64,000 nt of DNA from contig JAIYDI010000022.1 of the NCBI GenBank assembly GCA_027487555.1, positions 1 through 64,000 of the forward strand, read 5' to 3'. The DNA comes from Hyphomicrobiales bacterium (GTDB lineage Bacteria; Pseudomonadota; Alphaproteobacteria; Rhizobiales; Devosiaceae). Shown here piece after piece: positions 29,461 through 40,353 of the stretch. The first letter of the stretch is position 1; each line of letters opens with the position of its first letter. The notes below the pieces were generated by a model. It made no database searches and was not told where the DNA came from. It saw only the letters and a program-made list of their open reading frames with translations. A program made the translations under genes and the position numbers.

Positions 29461-32457
29461 TTACTTGGCGAAAGCCTCTTCAAGGAACGCCTGCAACTGC
29501 TGCAGATGCGTCCGCATCAGCCCCACGGCGGTCGATGCCGACGCCGCGCGGCCAACATAGCGCGGACGCTCGCCCGGCCGGCCCATCTGATCCAGCACCC
29601 AGTCGATATAAGGCTGCACGAAGGCCCAGGCCCCCATGTTCTTCGGCTCTTCCTGGCACCAGACCACTTCGGCATTCTGGAAGCGGCTCAGCTCGTCGAG
29701 CAGCGCCTTGGCCGGGAACGGATAGAGCTGCTCGACGCGCAGCAGGTACACATCCGTGATGCCGCGCTTCTCGCGATCCTCCAGCAGGTCGTAATACACC
29801 TTGCCCGTACACAGCACCACGCGGCGGATTTCGGCGTCCGGCGCGAGCTTGATCGTTGTCTTCGGTGCGCCCGGCGCCTCCGCATCGTCCCACAGCAGGC
29901 GATGGAAGGTCGATTGCGGCCCGAATTCGGCAAGGCTCGATACGGCGCGCTTGTGGCGCAGCAGGCTCTTGGGCGTCATCAGCACCAGCGGCTTGCGGAA
30001 GTCGCGCTTCAGCTGACGGCGCAGGATATGGTAGTAATTGGCCGGCGTCGAACAGTTCGCGACCTGCATGTTGTCTTCGGCGCACAGCTGCAGATAGCGC
30101 TCGAGTCGCGCGGAGCTATGCTCCGGGCCCTGCCCCTCGTAGCCATGCGGCAAAAGCATCACGAGACCCGACATGCGGAACCATTTCCGCTCGCCCGACG
30201 AGATGAACTGGTCCACCACCACCTGCGCGCCATTGGCGAAGTCGCCGAACTGCGCTTCCCACAGCGTCAGCGTGTTCGGTTCCGCCAGCGAATAGCCGTA
30301 CTCGAACCCGAGCACCGCCTCTTCCGACAGCATCGAGTTGATGACTTCGTAGCGGGCCTGGCCCTCGGCGATATTGTTGAGCGGCGTATAGGTTGCGCCA
30401 TCACGCTCCTGGTCGTTCAGCACCGAATGCCGCTGGCTGAACGTGCCACGCTCGACATCCTGGCCCGAAAGCCGCACCGGGTGCCCCTCGTCGAGCAGGG
30501 TCGCGAAGGCCAGCGCCTCGCCGGTCGCCCAGTCGATGCCTTCGCCGGCCTCGATCGCGGCAAGCCGGTTGTCCATGAAGCGCTTCACGGTCTTGTGCAC
30601 GTTGAAGCCCGCCGGCACATGGCTCAGCTTCTGGCCAATCTGCGCCAGCTTGTCGATATCGAAGCCGGTTTCGCCGCGGCGCGGGCCATCGACATCTGCA
30701 GGCTTCATATCCTTCCACACGCCATCGAGCCAGTCGGTCTTGTTGGGGCGGAAATTCTGCCCCGCCTCGAACTCGCCCTCGAGATGCGCGCGCCAGTCGG
30801 CCTTCATCTGGTCGACCTGCTCGGCGGTAAGGTGTCCCTCGCCCACCAGACGCTGCGAATAGATGTCGAGCGTCGTCTCGTGCGCCCGGATCTTCGAATA
30901 CATCAGAGGCTGCGTGAAGCTCGGCTCGTCGCCTTCGTTATGCCCGAAGCGGCGATAGCAGAACATGTCGATCACGACCGGCTTGCCGAAGCGCTGCCGG
31001 AACTCGACCGCCACCTTGGTGGCATAGACCACCGCTTCCGGATCGTCACCATTCACATGGAACACCGGCGCCTCGATCATCTTCGCCACATCGGTCGGGT
31101 AGGGCGAGGAGCGCGAGTACATCGGCGCCGTCGTGAAGCCGATCTGGTTGTTGATGACGAAATGGATAGAGCCGCCTGTGCGGTGCCCCCTGAGGCCCGA
31201 GAGCCCGAGGCATTCCGCCACGACGCCCTGACCGGCAAACGCCGCATCGCCATGGATCAATAGCGGCAGCACCACCGAGCGGTCGGTCTGGCGCGTATCG
31301 GGGATGAACTTGCCGTCCACCGCCGAGCGCTGGTCCTGCTTGGCGCGGGCCTTGCCAAGCACCACCGGGTCGACGATTTCGAGATGGCTCGGGTTGGCGG
31401 TCAGCGACAGGTGCACGGCGTGACCGTCAAACTCGCGGTCCGCGGACGCGCCCAGATGATACTTCACGTCACCGGAGCCTTCCACCTCTTCCGGATAGAA
31501 GGCGCCGCCCTTGAACTCGTGGAACAGCGCGCGATGCGGCTTGGCCAGCACCTGCGTCAGGACGTTGAGCCGGCCGCGATGCGCCATGCCGAGCACGACA
31601 TCCTTCACGCCCAGCGCACCACCGCGCTTGATGATCTGTTCGAGCGCCGGGATCAGTGATTCCGAGCCGTCGAGGCCGAAACGCTTGGTGCCTGTATATT
31701 TCACATCGAGGAACTTCTCGAAGCCTTCCGCCTCGATCAGCTTCTTCAGGATGGCTTTCTTGCCCTCGGGCGTAAAGGAGATGGACTTGTCCGGCCCCTC
31801 CATGCGCTCCTGCAGCCACTGCTTTTCCTCGGGGTCCGAGATGTGCATGAACTCGATGCCGACCGTCGAGCAATACGTGCGCTGCAGGATCGCCAGCATC
31901 TCGGGGATCGTCGCGTATTCGAGCCCCAGCACGCGGTCGATGAAGATCTTCCGGCCATGATCGGCTTCAGTGAAGCCATAGGATTTCGGGTCGAGCTCCG
32001 GCGCCGGTTCGCGCGACTTGAGCCGCAGGGGGTCGAGATCGGCATGCAGGTGGCCGCGCATGCGGTAGGCGCGGATCATCATGATGGCGCGGATCGAATC
32101 GCGCGTCGCCTGCAGCACGTCGACCGGCGTCGGCGCGGGCGCGCCCACGGCCTTTGCCTTCTCGGTCAGGGCCTTCTTGGCCTTGACCTCGATTTCGCCC
32201 CAATTGCCGTCAAGCGCCGAAACCAGTTCGCCATTGGCCGCCTGCGGCCAGTCGCTGCGGCCCCAGCTCGGACCGGCGGCGTTCTTCGTCACATCGGCTG
32301 AATTGTCCTCGAGCCGGGCGAAATAGCTCGCCCAGGTCGGGTCGATCGAGCTCGGGTCCGCCTGGTAGCGGGCATAGAGCCCCTCGATATAGTCGGCGTT
32401 GCCCCCATAGAGAAACGAAGAGAGCAGGAACTGTTCGTTCTGATCTTGTCGGGTCAT
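29461..32457 (-). CDS. odhA: 2-oxoglutarate dehydrogenase E1 component
   Basis: A 998-residue thiamine-diphosphate enzyme that decarboxylates 2-oxoglutarate. The N-terminal YGGNADYIEGLYARYQADP, MAHRGRLNVL, HGDAAFAGQGVV and INNQIGFTT (thiamine-PP binding, near residues 390-425) and the C-terminal CSTPANYYHILRRQ blocks are all present. ATG at 32457 with AGAGG upstream. It is third from last in the mdh-sucC-X-sucD-odhA-odhB direction of transcription. Confidence 0.98.
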   Translation of the reverse strand: MTRQDQNEQFLLSSFLYGGNADYIEGLYARYQADPSSIDPTWASYFARLEDNSADVTKNAAGPSWGRSDWPQAANGELVSALDGNWGEIEVKAKKALTEKAKAVGAPAPTPVDVLQATRDSIRAIMMIRAYRMRGHLHADLDPLRLKSREPAPELDPKSYGFTEADHGRKIFIDRVLGLEYATIPEMLAILQRTYCSTVGIEFMHISDPEEKQWLQERMEGPDKSISFTPEGKKAILKKLIEAEGFEKFLDVKYTGTKRFGLDGSESLIPALEQIIKRGGALGVKDVVLGMAHRGRLNVLTQVLAKPHRALFHEFKGGAFYPEEVEGSGDVKYHLGASADREFDGHAVHLSLTANPSHLEIVDPVVLGKARAKQDQRSAVDGKFIPDTRQTDRSVVLPLLIHGDAAFAGQGVVAECLGLSGLRGHRTGGSIHFVINNQIGFTTAPMYSRSSPYPTDVAKMIEAPVFHVNGDDPEAVVYATKVAVEFRQRFGKPVVIDMFCYRRFGHNEGDEPSFTQPLMYSKIRAHETTLDIYSQRLVGEGHLTAEQVDQMKADWRAHLEGEFEAGQNFRPNKTDWLDGVWKDMKPADVDGPRRGETGFDIDKLAQIGQKLSHVPAGFNVHKTVKRFMDNRLAAIEAGEGIDWATGEALAFATLLDEGHPVRLSGQDVERGTFSQRHSVLNDQERDGATYTPLNNIAEGQARYEVINSMLSEEAVLGFEYGYSLAEPNTLTLWEAQFGDFANGAQVVVDQFISSGERKWFRMSGLVMLLPHGYEGQGPEHSSARLERYLQLCAEDNMQVANCSTPANYYHILRRQLKRDFRKPLVLMTPKSLLRHKRAVSSLAEFGPQSTFHRLLWDDAEAPGAPKTTIKLAPDAEIRRVVLCTGKVYYDLLEDREKRGITDVYLLRVEQLYPFPAKALLDELSRFQNAEVVWCQEEPKNMGAWAFVQPYIDWVLDQMGRPGERPRYVGRAASASTAVGLMRTHLQQLQAFLEEAFAK

Positions 32458-32622
32458 GACCTCTGATGCGAGGCCTTTTCTGCCCCGCCTTCCTTTTCAT
32501 CTGCCCGGGATAACTCGACCGGGCGTCCAGCGCGCGGGCCCAAACTGCCCGCAATATCTTGTCTTGCCGTTAAGGCGCGAGGCGTGTCCCGCGCCTTTGT
32601 GGCGTTTCGATGCCGTTTCCGA

Positions 32623-33531
32623 TCACCCTTTCAGGATTTCGGCGAGCGTCGCACCAATTCTGGCAGGCGAAGGCGACACCTTGATGCCAGCCGCTTCCAT
32701 GGCGGCGATCTTGTCTTCCGCGCCGCCCTTGCCGCCCGAAATCACCGCGCCGGCATGGCCCATGGTGCGGCCCGGAGGCGCCGTGCGCCCGGCGATGAAC
32801 CCGGCCATCGGCTTCTTTCGGCCCTTCCTGGCTTCGTCGATCAGGAACTGCGCGGCTTCTTCTTCCGCCGACCCGCCGATTTCACCGATCATGATGATCG
32901 ACTTCGTCGCCTCGTCAGCCAGGAACATCTCGAGCACGTCGATGAACTCCGTGCCCTTCACCGGGTCGCCGCCAATGCCCACGGCAGTCGTCTGGCCGAG
33001 GCCGGCATTCGAGGTCTGGAACACTGCCTCATAGGTAAGCGTGCCCGAGCGCGAAACAATGCCCACCGAGCCCTTCATGAAGATCGAACCCGGCATGATG
33101 CCGATCTTGCATTCTTCCGGCGTCAGCACGCCCGGGCAGTTGGGCCCCAGGAGCCGCGACTTCGACTTTTCGAGCCGCGCCTTCACCCGCACCATGTCGA
33201 GCACCGGAATGCCCTCGGTGATGCAGACGATCAGCGGAATTTCCGCATCGATCGCCTCGATGATTGCCTCGGCTGCGCCCGGAGGCGGCACATAGACCAC
33301 CGAGGCATTGGCACCGGTCCGCGCCTTGCCTTCCGCCACCGAGGCGAAGACCGGCAGCGTCGCCGAACCATCCAGCCCCGATGTCCAGGTCTCGCCGGCC
33401 TTCTTCGGGTTCACGCCGCCCACCATCTTGGTACCGTAATAGGCGAGTGCCTGCTCGGTATGGAACGTGCCGGTCTTGCCGGTCAGTCCCTGCACGAGCA
33501 CCTTGGTGTCTTTGTTGACGAGAATGGACAT
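32623..33531 (-). CDS. sucD: Succinyl-CoA synthetase alpha subunit
   Basis: A 302-residue subunit. The CoA-binding domain starts [14 protein letters not shown], and the phosphohistidine is in [11 protein letters not shown] (about residue 240-250). With SucC it makes ATP or GTP while releasing succinate. The 199-base gap upstream holds a GGACCTG/CAGGTCC hairpin (33591-33613), which could uncouple it from the gene before. Normally sucC and sucD touch; here a 216-residue secreted-protein gene lies between them. Confidence 0.97.
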   Translation of the reverse strand: MSILVNKDTKVLVQGLTGKTGTFHTEQALAYYGTKMVGGVNPKKAGETWTSGLDGSATLPVFASVAEGKARTGANASVVYVPPPGAAEAIIEAIDAEIPLIVCITEGIPVLDMVRVKARLEKSKSRLLGPNCPGVLTPEECKIGIMPGSIFMKGSVGIVSRSGTLTYEAVFQTSNAGLGQTTAVGIGGDPVKGTEFIDVLEMFLADEATKSIIMIGEIGGSAEEEAAQFLIDEARKGRKKPMAGFIAGRTAPPGRTMGHAGAVISGGKGGAEDKIAAMEAAGIKVSPSPARIGATLAEILKG

Positions 33532-33730
33532 GGGGAGAGGGACTTTCCGTCAGTTATCGAGGAAGGGGGTGATGGCCCTGACAGAGCCATGGACCTGGTT
33601 GTGGTTCAGGTCCTCGGGATAGGAAATCGACGCCGCACTATGCTGGGCAACCGTGCACGGCAGAACGCGGGCGGGCCGGCCAGCCGCTTCACGTTCCATC
33701 TCTGCGGTTCCGGTGTTCACTGCGCCCATC

Positions 33731-34381
33731 TCAGCAATAGCTCTCCGGCACGGTCTCGCCCGGGTCGGGTTCGGATGTGGTGAAGCTCAGCCCCACGCCG
33801 GCGAACGGCACGTCCGGCGCCACCGTGCTGCCGACGGGCACGAAATTGAGATAGGTATCGAGCGTGCGCGGATAGGGACATGTCGGCCCCCACACATGCG
33901 AAACCGCACCGTCGCGTTCCTCGGTGCGGGAAATCTCGCCTTCGAGCACGGCGCTTATCGGCGCCGGATCGACGGGTACCGTGGCATCGAAATTGTAGAG
34001 ATAGCACCCGGTGACGATCCAGGGGTCGGCGGGGTCGGTGACCACGGCCGTCGTGCTACTCACCACCAGGTAATGCCGCTGCCCGTCAATGTCGCGGGCA
34101 TAGGTCTTGAAGACAAACGTCGCCTTGAGCTCCGGGTCGGCGGCCCCCCGTTCCGAAGCCGCCATCAGTGCATCGAGCCGCGCGTCGTCGCTGCGGGGCA
34201 CTTCTGCCCAACCCGCTTCCACGGCTGCGGCCTGAGTCGTGCCGTAGCCCAGGCGGCCGGGAATGCAGGTTTCCGCGAAGCTTTTCGCAAAGGCCTCGTC
34301 ATAGGTCGATGGCGCAGCATAGGCCGGACCGGCGGCGCAGAGCGCCGCCAGCCCCAGCAGATATCCCCGCCAGTGCGCCAT
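33731..34381 (-). CDS. Secreted protein of unknown function inserted between sucC and sucD
   Basis: A 216-residue protein with signal peptide (WRGYLLGLAALCAAGPAYAA, cleavage near 22-23). The mature part has four cysteines (ETCIPGR, GCYLYN, GPTCPYP and the C-terminal SYC), so it is likely folded with disulfides in the periplasm. Repeated VxxP and AEVP phrases suggest a beta-rich protein. I do not recognise a family. The ATG lies only two bases past the sucC stop, so translation is coupled to sucC; the gap to sucD is 199 bases. Confidence 0.75.
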   Translation of the reverse strand: MAHWRGYLLGLAALCAAGPAYAAPSTYDEAFAKSFAETCIPGRLGYGTTQAAAVEAGWAEVPRSDDARLDALMAASERGAADPELKATFVFKTYARDIDGQRHYLVVSSTTAVVTDPADPWIVTGCYLYNFDATVPVDPAPISAVLEGEISRTEERDGAVSHVWGPTCPYPRTLDTYLNFVPVGSTVAPDVPFAGVGLSFTTSEPDPGETVPESYC

Positions 34382-34383
34382 TC

Positions 34384-35580
34384 TCAGCGGCCCTTGATCG
34401 CCGCGACGATCTTCTGCGCGGCATCATCAAGATCGTCGGCCGAGACGATATCGAGGCCGGAATTGTCGAGCAGGTCCTTGCCTTCCTTGACGCGTGTGCC
34501 TTCGAGACGCACCACCAGCGGCACCTTCAGCCCCACGTCCTTCACCGCGGCGATGACGCCCTCGGCGATCACGTCACAGCGCATGATGCCGCCGAAGATG
34601 TTGACCAGGATGCCCTTGACGTTCGGGTCGGCGGTGATGATCTTGAACGCCGCCGTCACCTTCTCCTTGCTCGCTCCGCCGCCCACGTCGAGGAAGTTGG
34701 CGGGCGATTCGCCATAGAGCTTGATGATGTCGAGCGTCGCCATGGCGAGGCCCGCGCCGTTGACCATGCAGCCGATATTGCCGTCGAGCGCCACATAGGC
34801 GAGGTCGAACTTGCTGGCCTCGATTTCCTTGGCGTCTTCCTCGGAGAAGTCGCGCAGCGGCTTCAGCTCTTCGTGCCGGAAGGCGGCATTGTTGTCGAAG
34901 CTCACCTTCGCATCGAGCACGCGGATATGCCCATCTGTCATCACGATCAGCGGGTTCACTTCGAGCAGGCTCATGTCGGTCTCGACAAAGGCCTTGTAGA
35001 GCGCCGGGAACACCGCCTTGGCGTCTTCGGCTGCCGCGCCATCGAGCTTCAGCGCTGCAACAATCGTCGCCACTTGCGCATCCGTCACGCCCACATCGGC
35101 ATCGACGCCCACGGTGATGATCCGCTCGGGCGTATCATGGGCGACTGTCTCGATGTCCATGCCGCCTTCGGTGGAGACAACGAAGCTCACCTTGCCGGTC
35201 GAGCGGTCGACGAGCAGCGAGCAATACAGCTCGCGAGCGATATCGGCGCCGTCCTCGATATAGATGCGGTTCACCTGCTTGCCGGCCGGGCCGGTCTGCT
35301 TGGTGACGAGCGTATTGCCCAGCATTTCCCTGGCGTTGGTCACCACGTCGGCGATGGTCTTCGCCAGCCGCACGCCGCCCTTGGCCTCTGGCGGCAGCTC
35401 CTTGAACTTGCCCTTGCCGCGCCCGCCGGCATGGATCTGGCTCTTCACCACATAGAGCGGGCCCGGCAACTGCTGTGCTGCCGCCTCGGCCTCGTCCGCC
35501 GTAAAGATGGCGACACCCTTGGCCACCGGCAGGCCATAGGTAGCGAGCAGCGCCTTGGCCTGGTGTTCGTGGATGTTCAT
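34384..35580 (-). CDS. sucC: Succinyl-CoA synthetase beta subunit
   Basis: A 398-residue ATP-grasp subunit. It starts [18 protein letters not shown], has [16 protein letters not shown] (nucleotide loop), [14 protein letters not shown], and ends with the [12 protein letters not shown] and [14 protein letters not shown] blocks. All match the standard family length. It lies after mdh on the minus strand, separated by a hairpin at 35657-35682. Confidence 0.98.
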   Translation of the reverse strand: MNIHEHQAKALLATYGLPVAKGVAIFTADEAEAAAQQLPGPLYVVKSQIHAGGRGKGKFKELPPEAKGGVRLAKTIADVVTNAREMLGNTLVTKQTGPAGKQVNRIYIEDGADIARELYCSLLVDRSTGKVSFVVSTEGGMDIETVAHDTPERIITVGVDADVGVTDAQVATIVAALKLDGAAAEDAKAVFPALYKAFVETDMSLLEVNPLIVMTDGHIRVLDAKVSFDNNAAFRHEELKPLRDFSEEDAKEIEASKFDLAYVALDGNIGCMVNGAGLAMATLDIIKLYGESPANFLDVGGGASKEKVTAAFKIITADPNVKGILVNIFGGIMRCDVIAEGVIAAVKDVGLKVPLVVRLEGTRVKEGKDLLDNSGLDIVSADDLDDAAQKIVAAIKGR

Positions 35581-35656
35581 GGGATTGAGATCCTTCAGTT
35601 TGCCGAGGGGGATGCGGGCTGCCCGGCCCCCGGCCGGCGCTCACGCGGAAAAGGCG

Positions 35657-35682
35657 AAGGCGCCCCGTTTCGGGGGCGCCTT
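35657..35682 (-). terminator. GC-rich hairpin between mdh and sucC
   Basis: AAGGCGCCCC-GTTTC-GGGGGCGCCTT (10-bp stem) lies just past the mdh stop. The minus-strand follow-on CGCCTTTTCC has a weak T tract, so it could be a partial terminator that lets some transcription into sucCD-odhAB. Confidence 0.55.
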
Positions 35683-35689
35683 GCTTGTA

Positions 35690-36667
<978 letters not shown>

Positions 36668-36820
36668 TCACCAGCTGGAATTTGCGCGCTCCTATTAACC
36701 CTGTGGCGTTTCCGGGGCAAGTGAGCCGTTCGCCCAACAGACATGCCTGGGCTGAAGACTGTGGTTGGGATTATCGAACGATGAAACCGGTGCGCCGCGC
36801 CTGCGCTCCACCGGGTCATT

Positions 36821-37984
36821 TCAGGCCGGCACCTGCCCGTTGGCGGCGGCGAGGTAACTCTCCGACTGCATCTCGATGAGCCGCGACACGCAGCGCTGAA
36901 ATTCGGCGCGCGTCCTGTCGTCCTCGCCAAGTTGGTCGAGCGGCACGGCAAAGCTCGCGCAAAGCTTCACGCCACGGTCGTAGAGCGTATCGACAAGCAG
37001 GATGAAGCGCTTAGCCGCATTCGACCTTGTGCGGTCGAATTGCGGCACATGCTCGATCATCAGTGCATCATAGGCATGGGCGAGCCGCACATAATCACGT
37101 GCGCCGAGCGGCGTGTCGCAGAGTTCCGCGAACGAGAACCGTGCCGCGCCCATCGCCGCCAGCGGCACCGGGATATCGCGCCCCAGCGAGTGCAGCGTCG
37201 CCTTCTGGCCCTGCTGCCCGCCGGTCAGCCTGAGCCACAGCCGGTCCATCTCCCGATCGACCTCGGGCCCCGTCCCGAACCGGTACACCTCGGCGCCCGC
37301 GAATTTCAGCCGCCGATAGTCCTTCGGCCCGTCGAGCATTACCGTCTCGCACTCGGTCTCGAGCGCGGCGATGAAGGGCAGCACCAATTGGCGGTTGAGG
37401 CCGTTCTCATAGAGCTTTTCGGGCAGTGTGTTCGAGGTCGCGACCACGGTCACGCCGCCTGCCCAGAGCTTTTCGAACAGCCGCCCGAGCAGCATGGCAT
37501 TGGTGATGTCCGACACCTGGAACTCGTCAAGGCAGATGAGCCGCATCTCGGCGATCAGCGGCTTGGTCACCGCCTCCACCGGGTCGGCATTGTCGGCCTT
37601 GCCTTTCGGACTCTTGCGGAACGCAGCGATCTCCTGGTGCATCTCGTCCATGAACTCGTGGAAATGCACGCGCCGCTTGCGCGTCTCGGGCACCGCCTCG
37701 AAAAACAGGTCCATCAGCATGGTCTTGCCACGCCCCACCTGCCCCACCAGATAGATGCCGCGCACCCGCTCCGGCTTGCCGCCGAGCAGTTTACCCAGGA
37801 GCCCCGCCGGCTTTTTCGCCAGGAGATCCGCCGCCAGCCGGTCGAAATGCCGGGCCGCCTCGTCCTGCAGCCAATCGGCGCTGATCGCGCCCTGGGCGAC
37901 AAGCGCGGCGAGCGCGGCGCGCGTCGGCCCGCTGGCGAAGGCCGCATCCGGGGCCGCGGCTGGGGCTGTGTCGGGGTGTGCCAT
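36821..37984 (-). CDS. zapE: Cell division protein ZapE (AFG1-like ATPase)
   Basis: A 387-residue P-loop ATPase. Walker A GQVGRGKT is at about residue 77-84, HFHEFMDEMH follows, Walker B is LICLDEFQV at about 150, then the sensor phrase TSNTLPEKLYENGLNR. ZapE acts at the Z-ring during constriction and is related to mitochondrial Afg1/LACE1. In rhizobia and relatives it commonly lies directly upstream of mdh, as here, though the gap of 168 bases suggests that mdh has its own promoter. Confidence 0.94.
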   Translation of the reverse strand: MAHPDTAPAAAPDAAFASGPTRAALAALVAQGAISADWLQDEAARHFDRLAADLLAKKPAGLLGKLLGGKPERVRGIYLVGQVGRGKTMLMDLFFEAVPETRKRRVHFHEFMDEMHQEIAAFRKSPKGKADNADPVEAVTKPLIAEMRLICLDEFQVSDITNAMLLGRLFEKLWAGGVTVVATSNTLPEKLYENGLNRQLVLPFIAALETECETVMLDGPKDYRRLKFAGAEVYRFGTGPEVDREMDRLWLRLTGGQQGQKATLHSLGRDIPVPLAAMGAARFSFAELCDTPLGARDYVRLAHAYDALMIEHVPQFDRTRSNAAKRFILLVDTLYDRGVKLCASFAVPLDQLGEDDRTRAEFQRCVSRLIEMQSESYLAAANGQVPA

Positions 37985-38107
37985 CTGCTATTTGCTTCGT
38001 CCGCGGCGGTCGATCGCCGGCCCGGCCGGAAATCCATGATCGCGCGCCAGATTAGCGGCGCCGCGTCAACGCGTGGTTTCCATCACTGGACGTTAGGAGG
38101 GCGGGCC

Positions 38108-38812
38108 TCAGCCCACCATCGATATGCCCTGCCCGCCCGCCACCGTGCCGATGAAGCGGTTGCCCGAAAGGATCAGCGAGGCGATGATGTCATTGTTCTC
38201 GTCGAACAATTGAACCTGGCTGCCCACCAGTTGCCATGAGGCAACGACGCTAAGCCCCGGCAGCGCGCAGCCCGGCGTCGAGGCGCGATAGCGGTCGGTG
38301 CCGGTTTTCTGCGTATAGGTCAGGTTGAGCTTGCACTGATTGGCGCCAGCCACCACCGTCCAGCCGCCAAGCAGCTTTTCGATGCTGAGCCCGCCTGCGA
38401 GATCGCGGCCCGGCGTCGCCGGCACCTGCCCGACGCTGTCGAGCGTCACGAAGGAGCCGTCGGTCGAGGCCACCTGGGTCGCCAGCGGCGTCGCGGGCTG
38501 GGCGTTCGGGCCCTGCAGGATAGCCGGGTCGAAGCTCTGCCCAAGGCCGTCAGCCATCTGCGTCGAGCCGGTCAGCGGCTGCGGCGGCGGCAACGCGCCC
38601 GGGGCGAGCGGCTGCGTCGGGGTAGCGGTGGCCATCGTCATTGCGCCATCGACGGGCGGCAGCGACGCGGAACTCACAGGCACGCTCTGGATCGGCGCGA
38701 TATCATCGGTATAGGCAGACGCCCCCGCACCCGCACCCGTCGAGGCACAGCCACTCAGCATCAGGCTTGCGAGAGCCGCGAAGGCGAACGCGCTACGGCC
38801 AAAACTGATCAT
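38108..38812 (-). CDS. Lipoprotein with AprI/Inh (Omp19-like) protease-inhibitor domain
   Basis: A 234-residue protein. The ATG at 38812 gives a lipoprotein signal with lipobox LSGC (Cys23); the upstream frame extension is not needed. A Pro/Ala/Gly-rich linker (about 25-125) leads to a C-terminal beta-barrel of about 100 residues: GGWTVVAGANQCKLNL, a second Cys in STPGCALPGL (these two likely form the family disulfide), SWQLVGSQVQLFDENN, RFIGTV. The pattern matches Inh/AprI inhibitors and Brucella Omp19. Probably an outer-membrane-anchored inhibitor; the target protease is unknown. Confidence 0.82.
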   Translation of the reverse strand: MISFGRSAFAFAALASLMLSGCASTGAGAGASAYTDDIAPIQSVPVSSASLPPVDGAMTMATATPTQPLAPGALPPPQPLTGSTQMADGLGQSFDPAILQGPNAQPATPLATQVASTDGSFVTLDSVGQVPATPGRDLAGGLSIEKLLGGWTVVAGANQCKLNLTYTQKTGTDRYRASTPGCALPGLSVVASWQLVGSQVQLFDENNDIIASLILSGNRFIGTVAGGQGISMVG

Positions 38813-38936
38813 GCATCCGGCTCCGTGCCCAAAAGGTTGAGAAAGTGTTACTTGGGGCGCGATATAGCCCTGACCCCGCCCCCGGTTCAACACTTCGTTC
38901 AGTGGATGCTGCTATGCGCACGGCTTTGTGGCGATG

Positions 38937-39323
38937 TTAAGGTTGGCGGGGCGGCGAGGTTGAGGCGGCCTTGGGCACGATCTTGGTGAAGGGCATGATG
39001 CCAAAGACGGTGCCCGACGCGTCGATCCAGACGGCCACAATCACACTGTCGGTTTGGCAGGAGACAAGTCCGACCCGCACTTCATTTTCCCTCAATGCGC
39101 TCAGAACCTCGTCGAAACCCGGCGGTAGCCGCTTTATGACCCCGATGCGCCGCCTGAACTCCCAAAGTCTGGCAACCTCCGTCGAAATGAGACCGTAGTC
39201 TCGGACTCTCAACGCAGAGCAATTCTCTGGACCGAGCATGTCAACCGCGACTGTTCGGATCGCCGTCAATCTCGGGGATGCAAGCGGTGCGGTGGCAAGG
39301 TCTATCGTGATCGGCGCTGACAT
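38937..39323 (-). CDS. Unknown protein paired with an orphan HigA antitoxin
   Basis: A 128-residue protein without signal peptide or membrane segment. It has CSALRVRDYGLISTEVARLWEF (quoted in part) followed by RRRIGVIKRLPPGFDEV and LRENEVRVGLVSCQTDSVIVAVWID. No RelE/HigB-type catalytic motif is visible and I do not recognise a family. Its ATG is six bases beyond the higA stop, with GAGG overlapping that stop, so the two are translated together. It could be a downstream toxin of a new type or simply a companion gene. Confidence 0.65.
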   Translation of the reverse strand: MSAPITIDLATAPLASPRLTAIRTVAVDMLGPENCSALRVRDYGLISTEVARLWEFRRRIGVIKRLPPGFDEVLSALRENEVRVGLVSCQTDSVIVAVWIDASGTVFGIMPFTKIVPKAASTSPPRQP

Positions 39324-39329
39324 GAAGCC

Positions 39330-39623
39330 TCACACCGCGATCGGCTCTATCCGGTCGAGTTCATCCGCCAGCGCGGCTGTCTCCACCGCGATGTCATAGG
39401 CCTGTTGCAGGTTCAGCCAGACATCCGGCGATGTGCGGAGATATCGGGCAAGCCTCAACGCCGTGTCAGCGGTAATCCCGACCTTCTCCTTCACGATCCG
39501 CTCGATGCGAGTGCGCGGCACACCAATCGCTTTCGCCAGTTTCCCGGCCGACAGCTCGAGGGGCTGCAAGAACTCCTCCCGCAGGATTTCTCCAGGATGC
39601 AGTGGCGTCTTGAACGCGGTCAT
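39330..39623 (-). CDS. higA: HigA-family antitoxin (XRE)
   Basis: A 97-residue antitoxin with the diagnostic HigA start LHPGEILREEFLQPLELSAGKLAKAIGVPRTRIERIVKEK (quoted here in pieces: HPGEILREEFLQP, then the helix-turn-helix at about 23-45), and NLQQAYDIAV near residue 70. In canonical modules the higB toxin lies directly upstream. Here the upstream gene is a 73-residue DUF2007-like protein instead, so the usual toxin is absent. ATG at 39623; a TTG six bases earlier is possible. Confidence 0.88.
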   Translation of the reverse strand: MTAFKTPLHPGEILREEFLQPLELSAGKLAKAIGVPRTRIERIVKEKVGITADTALRLARYLRTSPDVWLNLQQAYDIAVETAALADELDRIEPIAV

Positions 39624-39633
39624 GACCAACCGC

Positions 39634-39855
39634 CTACCCCTTCATCTCCGCATAAAGGGCTTCGGCCAGAATCCTGCCGTCCCGCGCCTCATGCTCGGGC
39701 AGTACCAGCGGAATACCCTTGGGGCCATAAATGCCGGCAAGCCCCGGCAGCCCATGCGCGGCGCCCTCGTCGGGGTGGAAGCCATGCGCCTGCATCGCCG
39801 CGATCAGCACGCGGGCGATGGCAGGGTCGTCCACGTAGAGCACGGTTTCAAACAT
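39634..39855 (-). CDS. DUF2007-like small protein
   Basis: A 73-residue protein with the pattern of DUF2007 (putative signal-transducing or ferredoxin-like fold): LYVDDPAIARVLIAAMQAHGFHP at residues 5-27, then GIYGPKGIPLVLPEHEARDGRILAEAL. Cytoplasmic, function unknown. It lies three bases beyond the stop of the DUF2059 gene and ten before higA, so it probably belongs to the 3' end of the sdh transcript. Confidence 0.7.
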   Translation of the reverse strand: MFETVLYVDDPAIARVLIAAMQAHGFHPDEGAAHGLPGLAGIYGPKGIPLVLPEHEARDGRILAEALYAEMKG

Positions 39856-39858
39856 GTC

Positions 39859-40353
39859 TCAGATATCGATCCTGAGGCCGCGTTCCTCGGCCGCCTTGCG
39901 CAATTCCTCCAAGAGCCGCGGCCCCATCTCCTGCGTCTTCTGCAGGATGGTCGGCGTCACCTTGGCCATCAGCTCGGGCAGCTTGGCCTGGTACTTTCTG
40001 CCCACCGGGCTCGTGTAGAAATCGACCAGCGCATTGAGTTCGTCGAGCGAGAATTCGGCGGCGTAGAAATCCACCAGATCGACCGACATCTCGGCCACTA
40101 TCTCGCCGCTGACATCCGCCATCACTCCCTCCATTGCCGCGAGCTGCTCCGCGGTAACATCCGGATTTTGCTGGACGATGGTGTCGCGTACAGGTGGCCA
40201 GACGGCTTCGTTCATCGCCTGCATGATCGTGTCGGTCGTGGTGATCCCGACAATCTGCTCGGCGGCGGCCTGTCGCGCCTCTAGATCATCCTGCGCATAG
40301 GCCGGCAGCGCCAACGCGCAGATGACACATGCTGCGGCGAGAATCCGTATCAC
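39859..40353 (-). CDS. DUF2059-like secreted protein
   Basis: A 164-residue protein with signal peptide ([19 protein letters not shown], cleavage near 20). The body is helical with [35 protein letters not shown] (quoted in parts), which is the DUF2059 signature: aEfs-x-dEl-x-al-x-fY-x-sp-G-k-x-x-p. The GTG start at 40353 overlaps the sdhB TGA by four bases and has GGAGGT close upstream, so it is translationally coupled to sdhB. The role is unknown, probably periplasmic. Confidence 0.82.
   Translation of the reverse strand: MIRILAAACVICALALPAYAQDDLEARQAAAEQIVGITTTDTIMQAMNEAVWPPVRDTIVQQNPDVTAEQLAAMEGVMADVSGEIVAEMSVDLVDFYAAEFSLDELNALVDFYTSPVGRKYQAKLPELMAKVTPTILQKTQEMGPRLLEELRKAAEERGLRIDI

Noticed and set aside
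29338..31263. 641-residue open frame opposite odhA
   Set aside because: Antisense shadow of odhA with no recognisable motif or ribosome site.
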